Shown here: piece after piece, positions 11,797 through 21,897 of the stretch
Layout: the number at the start of each line of letters is the position of its first letter
How positions within the stretch are numbered: position 1 is the first letter of the stretch
Assembly: GCA_036407035.1 (NCBI GenBank)
Contig: DASXAA010000064.1
Location: forward strand, 37,527-101,526
DNA length: 64,000 nucleotides
DNA from: JACVRW01 sp036407035
GTDB taxonomy: Bacteria > Actinomycetota > Thermoleophilia > Solirubrobacterales > Thermoleophilaceae
Direction of reading: 5' to 3'
The notes under the pieces: model-generated
Seen by the model: the letters and a program-made list of their open reading frames with translations, nothing else
Databases searched by the model: none
What the model was told of the DNA's origin: nothing
Translations under genes and position numbers: made by a program

Positions 11797-13263
11797 CTAC
11801 GCCCAGTCGGATTGCCCGCACGCCAGGCGGATCGCCTCGAACACCGCCCCCGCCTTCGCCTCGGTCTCGCGCACCTCGTAGTCGGCCTCCGAGTCGGCCA
11901 CGATGCCGCCGCCCGCCTGCACGTGCACGCGCCCGTCCCTGACGAGCGCCGAGCGGATGTAGATGCACGTGTCGAGCTCGCCCGTGTAGGAGAGGTAGCC
12001 GACCGCCCCGCCGTAGGCGCCGCGCTTGACCGGCTCGAGCTCGTCGATGATCTGCATCGCCCGTATCTTCGGCGCGCCCGACAGCGTGCCGGCCGGCAGC
12101 GACGCCCGCAGGGCGTCCATCGGGGTCACGTCCTCCCGCAGCCGCCCCGACACCGCCGACACGATGTGCATCACGTGCGAGTAGGTCTCGATCGCCATCA
12201 GCTCGTCCACGTGCACGCTGCCGTACTCGCACACGCGCCCGAGGTCGTTGCGGCCCAGGTCGACCAGCATCACGTGCTCGGCGCGCTCCTTCTCGTCCGC
12301 GAGCAGCTCGCGGCCGCGCTCGAGGTCCGCCTCGGTCGAGCCCGCGCGCGGCCGGGTGCCGGCGATCGGCCGCTGCTCCACGCGGCGCCCGGACACCTTC
12401 ACGAGCGACTCCGGCGACGCCCCGGCGATCTCGAAGTCCTCGAAGTCGAGGAAGTACATGTACGGGCTCGGGTTGACCGCCCGCAGGCCACGGTAGATCG
12501 AGAAGGCGTCGACGGGGCAGTCGGCGCTCCAGCGCTGCGACGGCACCACCTGGTAGACGTCGCCGGCGCGGATGTACTCCTTGGCGTGCTCGACCGCCGC
12601 GGCGTAGCCGTCCGAGCCGATGTTCGACTCGAACTCGGGCGGGTCGCGCCGCTCGGCGCGCACGGCGGGGACCGGCCCGCGCAGGCGCTCGCGCACCTCC
12701 GCGATCGCGGCAGCCGCCTCGGCGTCTGAGCGGTCGAGGTCCTCCTCCGCGAACACGTTGGCGAGCACCGTCACCTCGTGGCGGAGGTGGTCGAACGCGA
12801 GCAGGAGGTCGGTGACCATCAGCGCCAGGTCGGGCACGCCTACCGCGTCGGGGTTCGGCTCGCCGACGGTCGGCTCCGCGCTGCGCACGAGGTCGTAGCC
12901 GAACAGCCCGACGGCGCCGCCCGCGAACGGCGGCAGGCCCTCGAGCGGCGCGATCCTGTAGCGGCCGAGCTCGTCGGCCACGGCGCCGTAGGGGTCGGGG
13001 TGGTCGCCGAGGTTCAGGCGCACGACCGCGCGCGGGCGGAACCCGAGAAACGACCAGCGCCCCACCCGCCGGCCCTGCTCGGCGGACTCGAGCAGGAACG
13101 ACGGGCCGCCGCCGCGCAGCTTCAGGTATGCCGACACGGGCGTCTCGCAGTCGGCGATGAACGTGTGCCGGAGCGGCACGAGCGTGTGCTCGCGCGCCAG
13201 CTCGCGGACCTCGTCGAGGCTCGGCGAGAGCTCGAGCCCGCCGGTCTCAGCGGCGACGGCCAT
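11797..13263 (-). CDS. trpE: Anthranilate synthase component I
   Basis: 488 residues. It makes anthranilate from chorismate with ammonia from TrpG. The chorismate-binding domain carries PSPYMYFLDF, the SPE of GASPESLVKV, PIAGTRPR and the GTLSGAPKI segment. The N-terminal FLLESAE element is the usual tryptophan feedback site, so allosteric inhibition is likely. The start overlaps the last 17 bases of hisIE, linking it to histidine synthesis. No leader peptide or attenuator is visible, since hisIE occupies the upstream sequence. Confidence 0.96.
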   Translation of the reverse strand: MAVAAETGGLELSPSLDEVRELAREHTLVPLRHTFIADCETPVSAYLKLRGGGPSFLLESAEQGRRVGRWSFLGFRPRAVVRLNLGDHPDPYGAVADELGRYRIAPLEGLPPFAGGAVGLFGYDLVRSAEPTVGEPNPDAVGVPDLALMVTDLLLAFDHLRHEVTVLANVFAEEDLDRSDAEAAAAIAEVRERLRGPVPAVRAERRDPPEFESNIGSDGYAAAVEHAKEYIRAGDVYQVVPSQRWSADCPVDAFSIYRGLRAVNPSPYMYFLDFEDFEIAGASPESLVKVSGRRVEQRPIAGTRPRAGSTEADLERGRELLADEKERAEHVMLVDLGRNDLGRVCEYGSVHVDELMAIETYSHVMHIVSAVSGRLREDVTPMDALRASLPAGTLSGAPKIRAMQIIDELEPVKRGAYGGAVGYLSYTGELDTCIYIRSALVRDGRVHVQAGGGIVADSEADYEVRETEAKAGAVFEAIRLACGQSDWA

Positions 13264-13837
13264 TCAGCACCTCGTAGGCGTCCGCCAGCTCGAGCCCGCG
13301 CGAGGCGAGCAGCACGGCCAGGTGGTAGAGCACGTCGGCGGCCTCCTCGGCCACGCGCTCATCGGCCTCGTCGCGCGCCGCCCTCGCCACCTCCTCTGCC
13401 TCCTCGCGCACCTTCGCGCCGATGCGCGGCGGGTCCGCGAGCAGTTCGGCCGTGTAGCTGCCCTCGGGGCGCTCGTCGCGGCGCGCGGCGATCGTGCGCT
13501 CGAGCGCGGGCAGGGCCTCCTCGGGCTCGGGCGCCATCTCGCCGCGATGGAAGCAGGTGCGCTCGCCCGTGTGGCAGGCGGGGCCGGCCGGCTCGACGAG
13601 CGCGAGCAGCGCGTCGGCGTCGCAGTCGTACCGGAGCGCCTTGACGCGCTGGACGTTGCCGGACGTCTCGCCCTTGTGCCACAGCTCGCCGCGGGAGCGG
13701 CTCCAGAACCAGGTCTCCCCCGTCTCGCGCGTGCGCCTGAGCGCCTCCTCGTCCATGTACGCGAGCGTGAGCACCTCGCCGGTGCGGGAGTCCTGCACGA
13801 TGCAGGGCACGAGACCGTCCTTGAACTGCAGGTCCAT
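13247..13837 (-). CDS. hisIE: Bifunctional phosphoribosyl-AMP cyclohydrolase / phosphoribosyl-ATP pyrophosphatase
   Basis: 196 residues covering two histidine-biosynthesis steps. The HisI part (about 1-105) has LAYMDEEALRRT, SRSRGELWHKGETSGN, the metal-binding DCDAD and CHTGERTCF. The HisE part (about 115-196) has the helical segment KVREEAEEVARAA and the acidic EEAADVLYHL motif that binds magnesium. No other his gene is nearby. The gene stands at the head of the trp genes and overlaps trpE by 17 bases. The ATG start gives the usual N-terminus. Confidence 0.94.
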   Translation of the reverse strand: MDLQFKDGLVPCIVQDSRTGEVLTLAYMDEEALRRTRETGETWFWSRSRGELWHKGETSGNVQRVKALRYDCDADALLALVEPAGPACHTGERTCFHRGEMAPEPEEALPALERTIAARRDERPEGSYTAELLADPPRIGAKVREEAEEVARAARDEADERVAEEAADVLYHLAVLLASRGLELADAYEVLNGRRR

Positions 13838-13929
13838 CGCAGCATTATTCCTCCGCGGGGCCTCCGGCCCCGCGTCTTGAGATTGTCCGGCCCATCCAGG
13901 GCCGGTGACCGGGCGCGCTTTGCGCGCCC

Positions 13930-14700
13930 TCACCGTGCCGTCCCGAGGGGCAGCTTCAGGAACTCGTACACGCACCCGATCTCGTCGAAGCCGAGGCGCC
14001 GGTAGAGCTCCTGCGGCCAGTCGCCGGCGTCGGTCAGGAGGAAGGTGAGGTCGCAGCCGGCCGCCGTCGCCGCGTCTGCCGCGCCCAGCACGGCGGCGCG
14101 TGCCAGCCCGCGCCCGCGCTGGGCCGCGAGCGTGCCGACCTCGTCGATCTGCGCGACGCTCGCGTTCGTGTAGAGCCGGCACGAGGAGGCCGGCCTGTCG
14201 GCGGGGGCCACGAAGTCGCGCGCCGCCAGGGCGCGCGTGTAGCGGGCGTCCATCGCCGCGAGCTGCTCGATCGCCAGCTCCTGCCACCCGAAGGGCTGCT
14301 CGCGCCGGAACGTCGCGAGCGCGTCGCGCGCCGTCTCCGGATCGGCCTCGGCGGCCAGGCCCGGGTCGGCCGGCCGGTCCGGGCCGCGTTGCCTCACCAT
14401 CACGAGCAGCCGGAACACGTTCCACCCCCGGCGCGCCAGCGCGGGCGCGAGCCGCGCCCCCACCTCCTGCTCGTGCACGACGAGCTTGCGGTGACCGAGC
14501 CCGCCCTGGGTCGTCTCCGCCTCGGCGACGAGGTCCTCCACCTGCGCCTGCGGGTCCTCGACCCTGAGCGCGTTCAGCGCCCACACGAGCGGCAGCGCCT
14601 CGGTCACGAGCGCCGTGCCGTGCGGGGTCGGCCGCATCTCGTCGCAGACGCGGTCCTCGGCGGCGCGCAGGAAGTCCCTGACCCGGTCGATCGCGATCAT
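13930..14700 (-). CDS. GNAT-family N-acetyltransferase
   Basis: 256 residues. The C-terminal half (about 130-250) is a GNAT domain with the acetyl-CoA loop QRGRGLARA (about 198-206) and the late segment LYRRLGFDEIGCVYEF. The N-terminal half is a divergent, possibly second, GNAT-like region. The substrate cannot be told from sequence. The ATG overlaps the era stop (ATGA), so it is cotranslated with era; 92 bases separate its end from hisIE, where a new promoter could lie, although I see no clear one. Confidence 0.8.
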   Translation of the reverse strand: MIAIDRVRDFLRAAEDRVCDEMRPTPHGTALVTEALPLVWALNALRVEDPQAQVEDLVAEAETTQGGLGHRKLVVHEQEVGARLAPALARRGWNVFRLLVMVRQRGPDRPADPGLAAEADPETARDALATFRREQPFGWQELAIEQLAAMDARYTRALAARDFVAPADRPASSCRLYTNASVAQIDEVGTLAAQRGRGLARAAVLGAADAATAAGCDLTFLLTDAGDWPQELYRRLGFDEIGCVYEFLKLPLGTAR

Positions 14701-15578
14701 TCGATCCCCAGCCGGTCGAGCAGCCCCTCGTCGCGGCGCCAGCCGCGTCGCACGCGCACGTGGAGGTCGAGGTGCACCGGCCGACCCAGCATCGCGGTCA
14801 TCTCCCCGCGGGCGGCGGTGCCGATCTGCTTGATCATCGCGCCGCCCTTGCCGACGAGGATGCCCTTCTGCGACTCCGTCTCCGCCCACACGCGCGCGCG
14901 GACGATCAGCGAGCCGTCGGGGCGCTCCTCCAGCTCGTCGATCTCGACCTCCACAGCGTGAGGCACCTCCTCGCGCGTGCGCGCCAGCACCTGCTCGCGC
15001 ACGAGCTCCGCGAGGCGCACGTCGTCGGAGAGGTCGGTGCTGTCCTCGGGCGGGTAGAGGAACGGCCCCTCGGGGAGCAGCGAGACCACGTGCTCGACCA
15101 GCTCGGGCACGCCGGCGCCCGTGCGGGCGCTGATCGGGAAGAGCTCGCCGTCCACGCCCAGCTCCGCGGCGCCCGACAGCGCGGCCGCGGTCCGCGTGCG
15201 GTCGAGCGCGTCGACCTTGTTCACCGCCGTCACGGCCGGCAAGCCTACGTTCGACACGGCCCGCGCGATGAAGCGGTCGCCCGGACCGATCCGCTCGGCG
15301 CCGTTGACCACGAACAGGGCGACGTCCGAGTCGGCCAGCGCGCGCTCGACGCTGCGCTGCATGCGCTCGGTGAGAGCGTCGCGCGGGCGCTGCACGCCGG
15401 GCAGGTCCACGAGCACGAGCTGCCAGTCGTCGCCGGTCGCGATGCCGCGGATCTCGCGCCGCGTGGTCTGCGGCTTGTCGGACACGATCGCCACCTTGTC
15501 GCCCACCACCCGGTTCACGAGCGTGGACTTGCCGGCGTTGGGCCTGCCGGCCACGGCGACGAATCCGGCGCGGGTCAC
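14697..15578 (-). CDS. era: GTPase Era
   Basis: 293 residues. Ribosome-assembly GTPase that binds the 3' end of 16S rRNA. G1 is GRPNAGKS (11-18), G3 is DLPG (Leu in place of the usual Thr), G4 is NKVD, and the KH domain carries GILVGKGGAMIKQIG. The GTG start overlaps the ybeY stop in GTGA. The ybeY-era order matches the common arrangement of these ribosome maturation genes. Confidence 0.95.
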   Translation of the reverse strand: MTRAGFVAVAGRPNAGKSTLVNRVVGDKVAIVSDKPQTTRREIRGIATGDDWQLVLVDLPGVQRPRDALTERMQRSVERALADSDVALFVVNGAERIGPGDRFIARAVSNVGLPAVTAVNKVDALDRTRTAAALSGAAELGVDGELFPISARTGAGVPELVEHVVSLLPEGPFLYPPEDSTDLSDDVRLAELVREQVLARTREEVPHAVEVEIDELEERPDGSLIVRARVWAETESQKGILVGKGGAMIKQIGTAARGEMTAMLGRPVHLDLHVRVRRGWRRDEGLLDRLGIE

Positions 15579-15936
15579 AGCCCTTCCATTATTTGCCGCT
15601 GCAGCGCGAGCATCTCGCCGTCGTCGGTCTCGTGGTCGTAGCCGCAGAGGTGGAGCACACCGTGGACCACGGCCTCGCTCAGGTCCTCGGTGTGCTCGGG
15701 ACAGATCACGACGTCGCCGAGCTCGCGCGGCCCGACCGCCGGGCCGGTCTCGTCCACCGGGAAGGAGAGCACGTCGGTGGGGGCGTCCGTGCCGCGGTGG
15801 TCGCGGTTCAGGTCGCGGATGCGGGACTCGTCAACGAGCGCGAGCGCCAGGTGGCCGCCGTCCACCCCCGCCGCAGCGAGCGCCGCGAGCGCGGGTCTGC
15901 GAAGCCCCTCGGGGGCGTCGATGAGGTCGAGCTCGA

Positions 15937-15940
<4 letters not shown>
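15575..15940 (-). CDS. ybeY: Endoribonuclease YbeY, probable CTG start
   Basis: Metal-dependent nuclease of rRNA maturation. The zinc motif HGVLHLCGYDH and the LNRDHRG...TDVLSFP segment are intact. From the first GTG (15865) the protein would be only 96 residues and would lose its first strand and helix. Reading upstream in frame restores an N-terminus (IELDLIDAPEGLRRPALAAL) typical of the family. No ATG, GTG or TTG precedes it, but CTG at 15940-15938 overlaps the phoH TGA as CTGA. I therefore give a CTG start and 121 residues; the start is inferred. Confidence 0.82.
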
Positions 15941-17991
<2,051 letters not shown>

Positions 17992-18066
17992 TAGTGGATG
18001 GTCGGTTCGCGGTCGGCGTGCCCGCGGGGGGCCGCCAGACCAAGCTGGGCAAGGACGCAGGGCGAA

Positions 18067-18087
18067 GCCAATGTCAAAGCCATTGGC
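18067..18087. promoter_or_regulatory. Perfect inverted repeat upstream of phoH
   Basis: GCCAATG, a 7-base loop TCAAAGC, then CATTGGC: a perfect 7+7 inverted repeat, conspicuously less GC-rich than its surroundings. It lies 76 bases upstream of the phoH start in the 169-base gap after yqeY. On the minus strand the loop and right arm contain TTGACA, a consensus -35 box, but I see no matching -10 box at 16-18 bases. GGACGCAG occurs as a direct repeat on both sides (18053 and 18093). It could be an operator or an RNA hairpin; the role is unknown. Confidence 0.4.
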
Positions 18088-18160
18088 GAGCCCGAGGACG
18101 CAGATCCAGCGAAGGTATGGCGGGTCATCCGTGGGTGCGCGGACCGCGGACCGGCCATCC

Positions 18161-18589
18161 TCAGGTCAGCTTCTCCCTGACCAGGGCGCTCACGCGCTTG
18201 CCGTCGGCGCGGCCCTTGACCTTCGGCATGACCGCCGCCATCACCTTGCCCATCTCCTTCGGCGAGGTGGCGCCGGACTCCGCCACCGCGTCGCCCACGA
18301 TGGCGTCGAGCTCCTCGTCCGAGAGCTGCTCCGGCATGTAGGACGTGATGATCTCCGCCTCGCGCTCCTCCGCGTCCGCGAGGTCCTGGCGGCCGCCGTC
18401 GCGGTAGGCCTCGGCGGCCTCGAGCCGCCGCTTGCGCTCGCGCTGGAGCACCTCCACGTCCTCGCCGCCGTTCTCCTTGGCCGCCTTCTGCAGCTCGTTG
18501 GCGATCAGCCGCAGCGCGTGCACGCGCTCCTTCTCGCCGGCCTTGAGGGCGACGGTCACGTCCTGCTGGACCTGCTCGAGCAGAGTCAT
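18161..18589 (-). CDS. GatB/YqeY domain protein
   Basis: 142 residues, typical for the YqeY family. The N-terminal helix bundle (LLEQVQQDVTVALKAG) and the C-terminal part with TSYMPEQLSDEELDAIV and GKVMAAVMPKVKGRADG match the family; the latter is the tail domain shared with GatB and GlnRS-associated modules. The exact function is not established; a link to tRNA aminoacylation is suspected from the domain. The ATG has a GAGG at a suitable distance. It is divergent from the toxin-antitoxin pair. Confidence 0.9.
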   Translation of the reverse strand: MTLLEQVQQDVTVALKAGEKERVHALRLIANELQKAAKENGGEDVEVLQRERKRRLEAAEAYRDGGRQDLADAEEREAEIITSYMPEQLSDEELDAIVGDAVAESGATSPKEMGKVMAAVMPKVKGRADGKRVSALVREKLT

Positions 18590-18649
18590 CCGCCTCAAGT
18601 GTAGGGCTGGACGCCGAGCGCTTCGGTTGCGAAAGGGCGGCTCCCGATC

Positions 18650-18670
18650 GGACTTAGCTAAGCTAAGTCC
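18650..18670. promoter_or_regulatory. Perfect palindrome abutting the antitoxin ATG (putative operator/promoter)
   Basis: Two 10-base arms, GGACTTAGCT and AGCTAAGTCC, with a single central A. The palindrome is perfect and ends at the base before the ATG of the antitoxin. It is AT-rich in a very GC-rich context and contains TAGCTA and TAAGCT hexamers that could act as a -10 box. There is no Shine-Dalgarno sequence, so a leaderless transcript is possible. Phd-type antitoxins usually repress their own promoter through such palindromes. Confidence 0.65.
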
Positions 18671-18904
18671 ATGAAGCAGGTCAACGTGCACGAGGCGAAG
18701 ACGCATCTCTCGCGCCTTCTCGAGGAGGTGGAGAACGGCGACGAGATCGTGATCGCGCGCGCGGGCAAGCCCGTCGCCAAGCTCGTTCCGCACGCCGCGA
18801 CCGAGCCTCGCCGCCCGGGCGGCGCGGAGGGACAGATCTGGATCGCCGACGACTTCGACGAGCTCGACGAGCAGATCGCGCGCGACTTCGGTCTGCTCGA
18901 GTGA
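18671..18904 (+). CDS. Phd/YefM-type antitoxin
   Basis: 77 residues. The N-terminal part (VNVHEAKTHLSRLLEEVENG, then IARAGKPVAKLVP) is a classic Phd/YefM DNA-binding dimer domain. The acidic C-terminus (ADDFDELDEQIARDF) should bind and block the PIN toxin. Its stop overlaps the toxin GTG in GTGA, giving coupled synthesis. The perfect palindrome directly before the ATG is the obvious candidate operator for autorepression. Confidence 0.92.
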   Translation: MKQVNVHEAKTHLSRLLEEVENGDEIVIARAGKPVAKLVPHAATEPRRPGGAEGQIWIADDFDELDEQIARDFGLLE

Positions 18905-19275
18905 GGCTGCTCCTCGACACGCACGTGCTGCTCTGGTGGCGGCTGCAGGAACCGCTCGCGCCCCCCGCCGCCGATGCGATCGCCGACCCCCGCAACGACG
19001 TCTTCGTCAGTGCCGCCAGCATCTGGGAGGCCGAGATCAAGGCCGCGGCGGGAAAGCTCAGGCTCGGCGTCGACCTGGTCGAGCAGGTGAGCGACGCCCG
19101 CTTCCGAGGGCTGCCGATCGAGCTTCAGCACGGCGTCGCCGCCGCGCGGCTGCCACCGCACCATCGCGACCCGTTCGACCGCATGCTGATCGCCCAGGCG
19201 AAGGCCGAGGGACTCACGCTCGTGTCTCGCGATCCGGTGTTCGGCGCCTACGGGATCCCCCTGCTGGCGGCGTAG
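18901..19275 (+). CDS. PIN-domain toxin (VapC-like)
   Basis: 124 residues, a full-length PIN ribonuclease. The acidic metal-binding residues are visible: Asp6 in LLLDTHVLLW, Glu43 in SIWEAEIK, Asp90/Asp93 in HHRDPFDRM and Asp111 near the end. Such toxins cut tRNA or rRNA when freed from the antitoxin. GTG start within GTGA. The DTHVLLWW form together with a Phd-type partner is a common VapC subgroup. The RNA target is unknown. Confidence 0.92.
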   Translation: MRLLLDTHVLLWWRLQEPLAPPAADAIADPRNDVFVSAASIWEAEIKAAAGKLRLGVDLVEQVSDARFRGLPIELQHGVAAARLPPHHRDPFDRMLIAQAKAEGLTLVSRDPVFGAYGIPLLAA

Positions 19276-19285
19276 CCCGCCGCGG

Positions 19286-20044
19286 TCAGGGCACGATCGC
19301 GACCACGCGCGCCGGCGCCGCGCTCCCGCCCACGATCCTCAGCGGGAAGCACGCCACCCGGAACCCGGTCGGCGGCAGCCGGTCCAGGTTCACGAGCCGC
19401 TCGATCTGCGAGTACGGCAGGTCGCACTGGTGGGCGGCCCAGAACACGCCGGGCTCGTCGCGCTCGATCGCCTCCTGCGCCTGCATGTAGAGCGGGCGGT
19501 CCCAGCCCCAGGCGTCGATCCCCATCACGCGCACGCCGCGCTCGAACAACCAGCGGGTGGCGGCGGCGGTAACGCCGGGGCCGAGCGCCATGTAGGCGGG
19601 CTCGCCGTAGTGCGCGTCGCGCCCGGTGCGCACGAGCACGATGTCGAGCTCCTTGAGCTCGTGTCCGATCCGCTCGAGCTCGCCCTCCACGTCCGCCACG
19701 TCCACCGCCTCGCCGTCCGCCTTGGCGGTCATGTCGAGCACGACGCCGTCCGAGAAGAACCACTCGAGCGGCAGCTCGTCGATCGTCTCGGCGCGCTCGC
19801 CGCGAATGGTCGAGTTGTAGTGCCAGGGGGCGTCCACGTGGGTCGAGTTGTGGGTGCCGAAGCGGGTGAACGTCTCGGTCGCCCAGCCCTCGCCGTCGCG
19901 CAGCAGGCGCGTCGGCACCCCGAGCAGCGACTCGATGTCGACGGCGCCCCTGGCGTGGTCCACGAACTCGATGTCGGTCCGCAAGAGCTCGGGCAACTCA
20001 CTCGGGCTGGGCGAGATCGGTGCGGACAAGTCGACCAGCGGCAC
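19286..20044 (-). CDS. Cyclase-family protein (kynurenine formamidase-like)
   Basis: 252 residues. The metal-binding motif GTHNSTHVDAPWHY (about 83-96) has the H-x-x-x-H-x-D-x-x-x-H pattern of the family, and RTGRDAHYGEP and WGWDRPLY match later conserved parts. Members hydrolyse amides such as N-formylkynurenine or isatin. No kynurenine-pathway partner is near, so the substrate is open. The GTG start is only 27 bases from the divergent antiporter start, so their promoters must overlap the ends of both genes. Confidence 0.85.
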   Translation of the reverse strand: MPLVDLSAPISPSPSELPELLRTDIEFVDHARGAVDIESLLGVPTRLLRDGEGWATETFTRFGTHNSTHVDAPWHYNSTIRGERAETIDELPLEWFFSDGVVLDMTAKADGEAVDVADVEGELERIGHELKELDIVLVRTGRDAHYGEPAYMALGPGVTAAATRWLFERGVRVMGIDAWGWDRPLYMQAQEAIERDEPGVFWAAHQCDLPYSQIERLVNLDRLPPTGFRVACFPLRIVGGSAAPARVVAIVP

Positions 20045-20071
20045 GCCGCGATCCTAGACTGGCAGCCTCCC

Positions 20072-21892
20072 GTGAGCGAGGGGACGCTCATCTTCGTGGC
20101 CGGAGCGCTGCTCGCTCTCGGCATCGCTGCGTCACTCGTGGCCGGCCGGCTACGGGTGCCCGGCCTCGTGCTGTTCCTCGCGCTCGGGATGGCGATCGGC
20201 TCCGACGGCCTCGGCTGGCTCGACTTCGGCCACACCGACGCGGACAAGGAGCTCGCCCGCACCATCGGCGTCATCGCCCTCGGCCTGATCCTGTTCGAGG
20301 GCGGCCTCGCGGCCGGCTGGGAGGAGATCCGGCCGGTCGTGTGGCCGAGCGCCACGCTCGCGGTCGCGGGGACCATCCTGACCGCGGTGGTGGTCGGCCT
20401 CGCCGGCGCGTGGCTGCTCGACCTCGAGACCGTCCACGGCCTCCTGCTCGGGTCGATCGTCGCGGCGACGGACGGCGCCGCTGTGTTCTCGATCCTGCGC
20501 GGGTCGAGCATCAAGCGGCGCGTGGCGCGCGTGCTCGAGGCCGAGTCCGGGATGAACGACCCGATCGCGGTCGTGCTGGTGCTCGGGTTCATCGACACGA
20601 TCACCGAGCCCGACTTCGGCGCGCTCGACATGATCGGCAGGGGCGTGCTGGAGCTGTCGATCGGCGCCGCGTCCGGCATCCTCGTCGGGCTCGGGGCGGC
20701 GGAGGCCTTCCGCCGCGTCCGCTTCGGCACGACCGGCCTGTACCCCGTCGGCTCGATCGCCGCGGCGGCCCTCTCGTTCGGCCTCGCCGACGTGCTCCAC
20801 GGCTCCGGCTTCATCGCCGCCTACCTCACCGGGCTGATACTCGGCAGCGCGCAGATCCCCGCGCGGCGCACGATCGCCGACTTCCACGACGGGCTCGCGT
20901 GGGTCAGCCAGATCGCGGTGTTCTTCACGCTCGGCCTGCTGGTGTTCCCGAGCCAGTTCGGCGACGTCGCCGCCGACTCCCTGCTGATCGCGGCCGTCCT
21001 GATCCTCGTCGCCCGGCCGCTGTCGACGCTCGTCTGCACGCTGCCGTTCGGGTTCTCGCTGCGCGAGGCGACGCTCGTGAACTGGGGCGGCCTGCGCGGC
21101 GCCGCCCCGATCGTGCTCGCCACGTTCCCGCTGATCGAGACCAAGTACGCGCCGGCAGGGGAGGCGCAGGACTTCTTCAACATCGTCTTCTTCGTGGTGC
21201 TCGCCTCGACGATCCTGCAGGGGGCGACGTTCGAGCGCCTCGCCGTCGCGCTCGGTCTGACGACCAAGGAGCCGGCGATCCAGCGGCCACTCGTGGAGGT
21301 GGGGACCATCCGGCGGCTCGGCGCGGAGGTGCTCGAGTTCCCGGTCGGCGACTCGGACGCGATCGCCGGCCGGCTCGTCAACGAGCTCGGCCTGCCGCGC
21401 GACGCCCTCGTCAGCGTGATCGTCCGCGGCGACCAGGCTCTCCTGCCGCGCGGCTCGACCACGATCGAGGGCGGCGACCGCCTCCACATCCTCGTGCGGC
21501 AGCCCGTGCGCGAGCAGGTGGAGGGGCTGTTCGAGCGATGGCGCGCCGGCCCGATCGGCGAGCCGGAGGAGGTCATCCTGCCGATGCACGGCCGCGCGTC
21601 GATCTTCAGCGTGCGCCCGTGGAAGGAGGAGTTCGGCGACGCCGGCGACCCGCGCGAGGTCGAGGGGATCGAGGTCGTCCGCCACCTGCGCGTGCGCCGT
21701 GGCCAACCGGGCGCGCTCGTGCAGCTCCAGGACGGCCGCTACGCGGTCACGGGCGACGGCCTCGTGGCGATCGGCGGGCCGCGGCGGCTGTTCCGCTACT
21801 GCCGCGACCGCATCCGAGCGGCCGAGGACCCCGTCTCCGTCGCGTGGTGGCAGGAGGTCGCGGGCGTGCTGTCGCAGCACGTGGCGCGCTGA
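20072..21892 (+). CDS. Potassium or sodium/proton antiporter, NhaP2/CPA1 type with TrkA_C domain
   Basis: 606 residues. Residues 1-400 hold about 12 hydrophobic helices with the family features LILFEGGLA, ATDGAAVFSIL and ESGMNDPIAV (the Asn-Asp ion site). Residues about 420-490 look like a cytoplasmic TrkA_C ligand-binding domain (LPRDALVSVIVRGDQ), followed by a further soluble tail. It probably exchanges K+ or Na+ for protons. A -10-like TAGACT at 20055-20060 would leave a leader of only about 5-6 bases before the GTG. Ion specificity cannot be told by eye. Confidence 0.88.
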   Translation: MSEGTLIFVAGALLALGIAASLVAGRLRVPGLVLFLALGMAIGSDGLGWLDFGHTDADKELARTIGVIALGLILFEGGLAAGWEEIRPVVWPSATLAVAGTILTAVVVGLAGAWLLDLETVHGLLLGSIVAATDGAAVFSILRGSSIKRRVARVLEAESGMNDPIAVVLVLGFIDTITEPDFGALDMIGRGVLELSIGAASGILVGLGAAEAFRRVRFGTTGLYPVGSIAAAALSFGLADVLHGSGFIAAYLTGLILGSAQIPARRTIADFHDGLAWVSQIAVFFTLGLLVFPSQFGDVAADSLLIAAVLILVARPLSTLVCTLPFGFSLREATLVNWGGLRGAAPIVLATFPLIETKYAPAGEAQDFFNIVFFVVLASTILQGATFERLAVALGLTTKEPAIQRPLVEVGTIRRLGAEVLEFPVGDSDAIAGRLVNELGLPRDALVSVIVRGDQALLPRGSTTIEGGDRLHILVRQPVREQVEGLFERWRAGPIGEPEEVILPMHGRASIFSVRPWKEEFGDAGDPREVEGIEVVRHLRVRRGQPGALVQLQDGRYAVTGDGLVAIGGPRRLFRYCRDRIRAAEDPVSVAWWQEVAGVLSQHVAR

Positions 21893-21897
21893 GGCGC

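Noticed and set aside
13264..13929. trp attenuator or leader peptide
   Set aside because: The region upstream of trpE is the hisIE gene; the 92 bases before hisIE show no Trp-rich peptide or paired hairpins.
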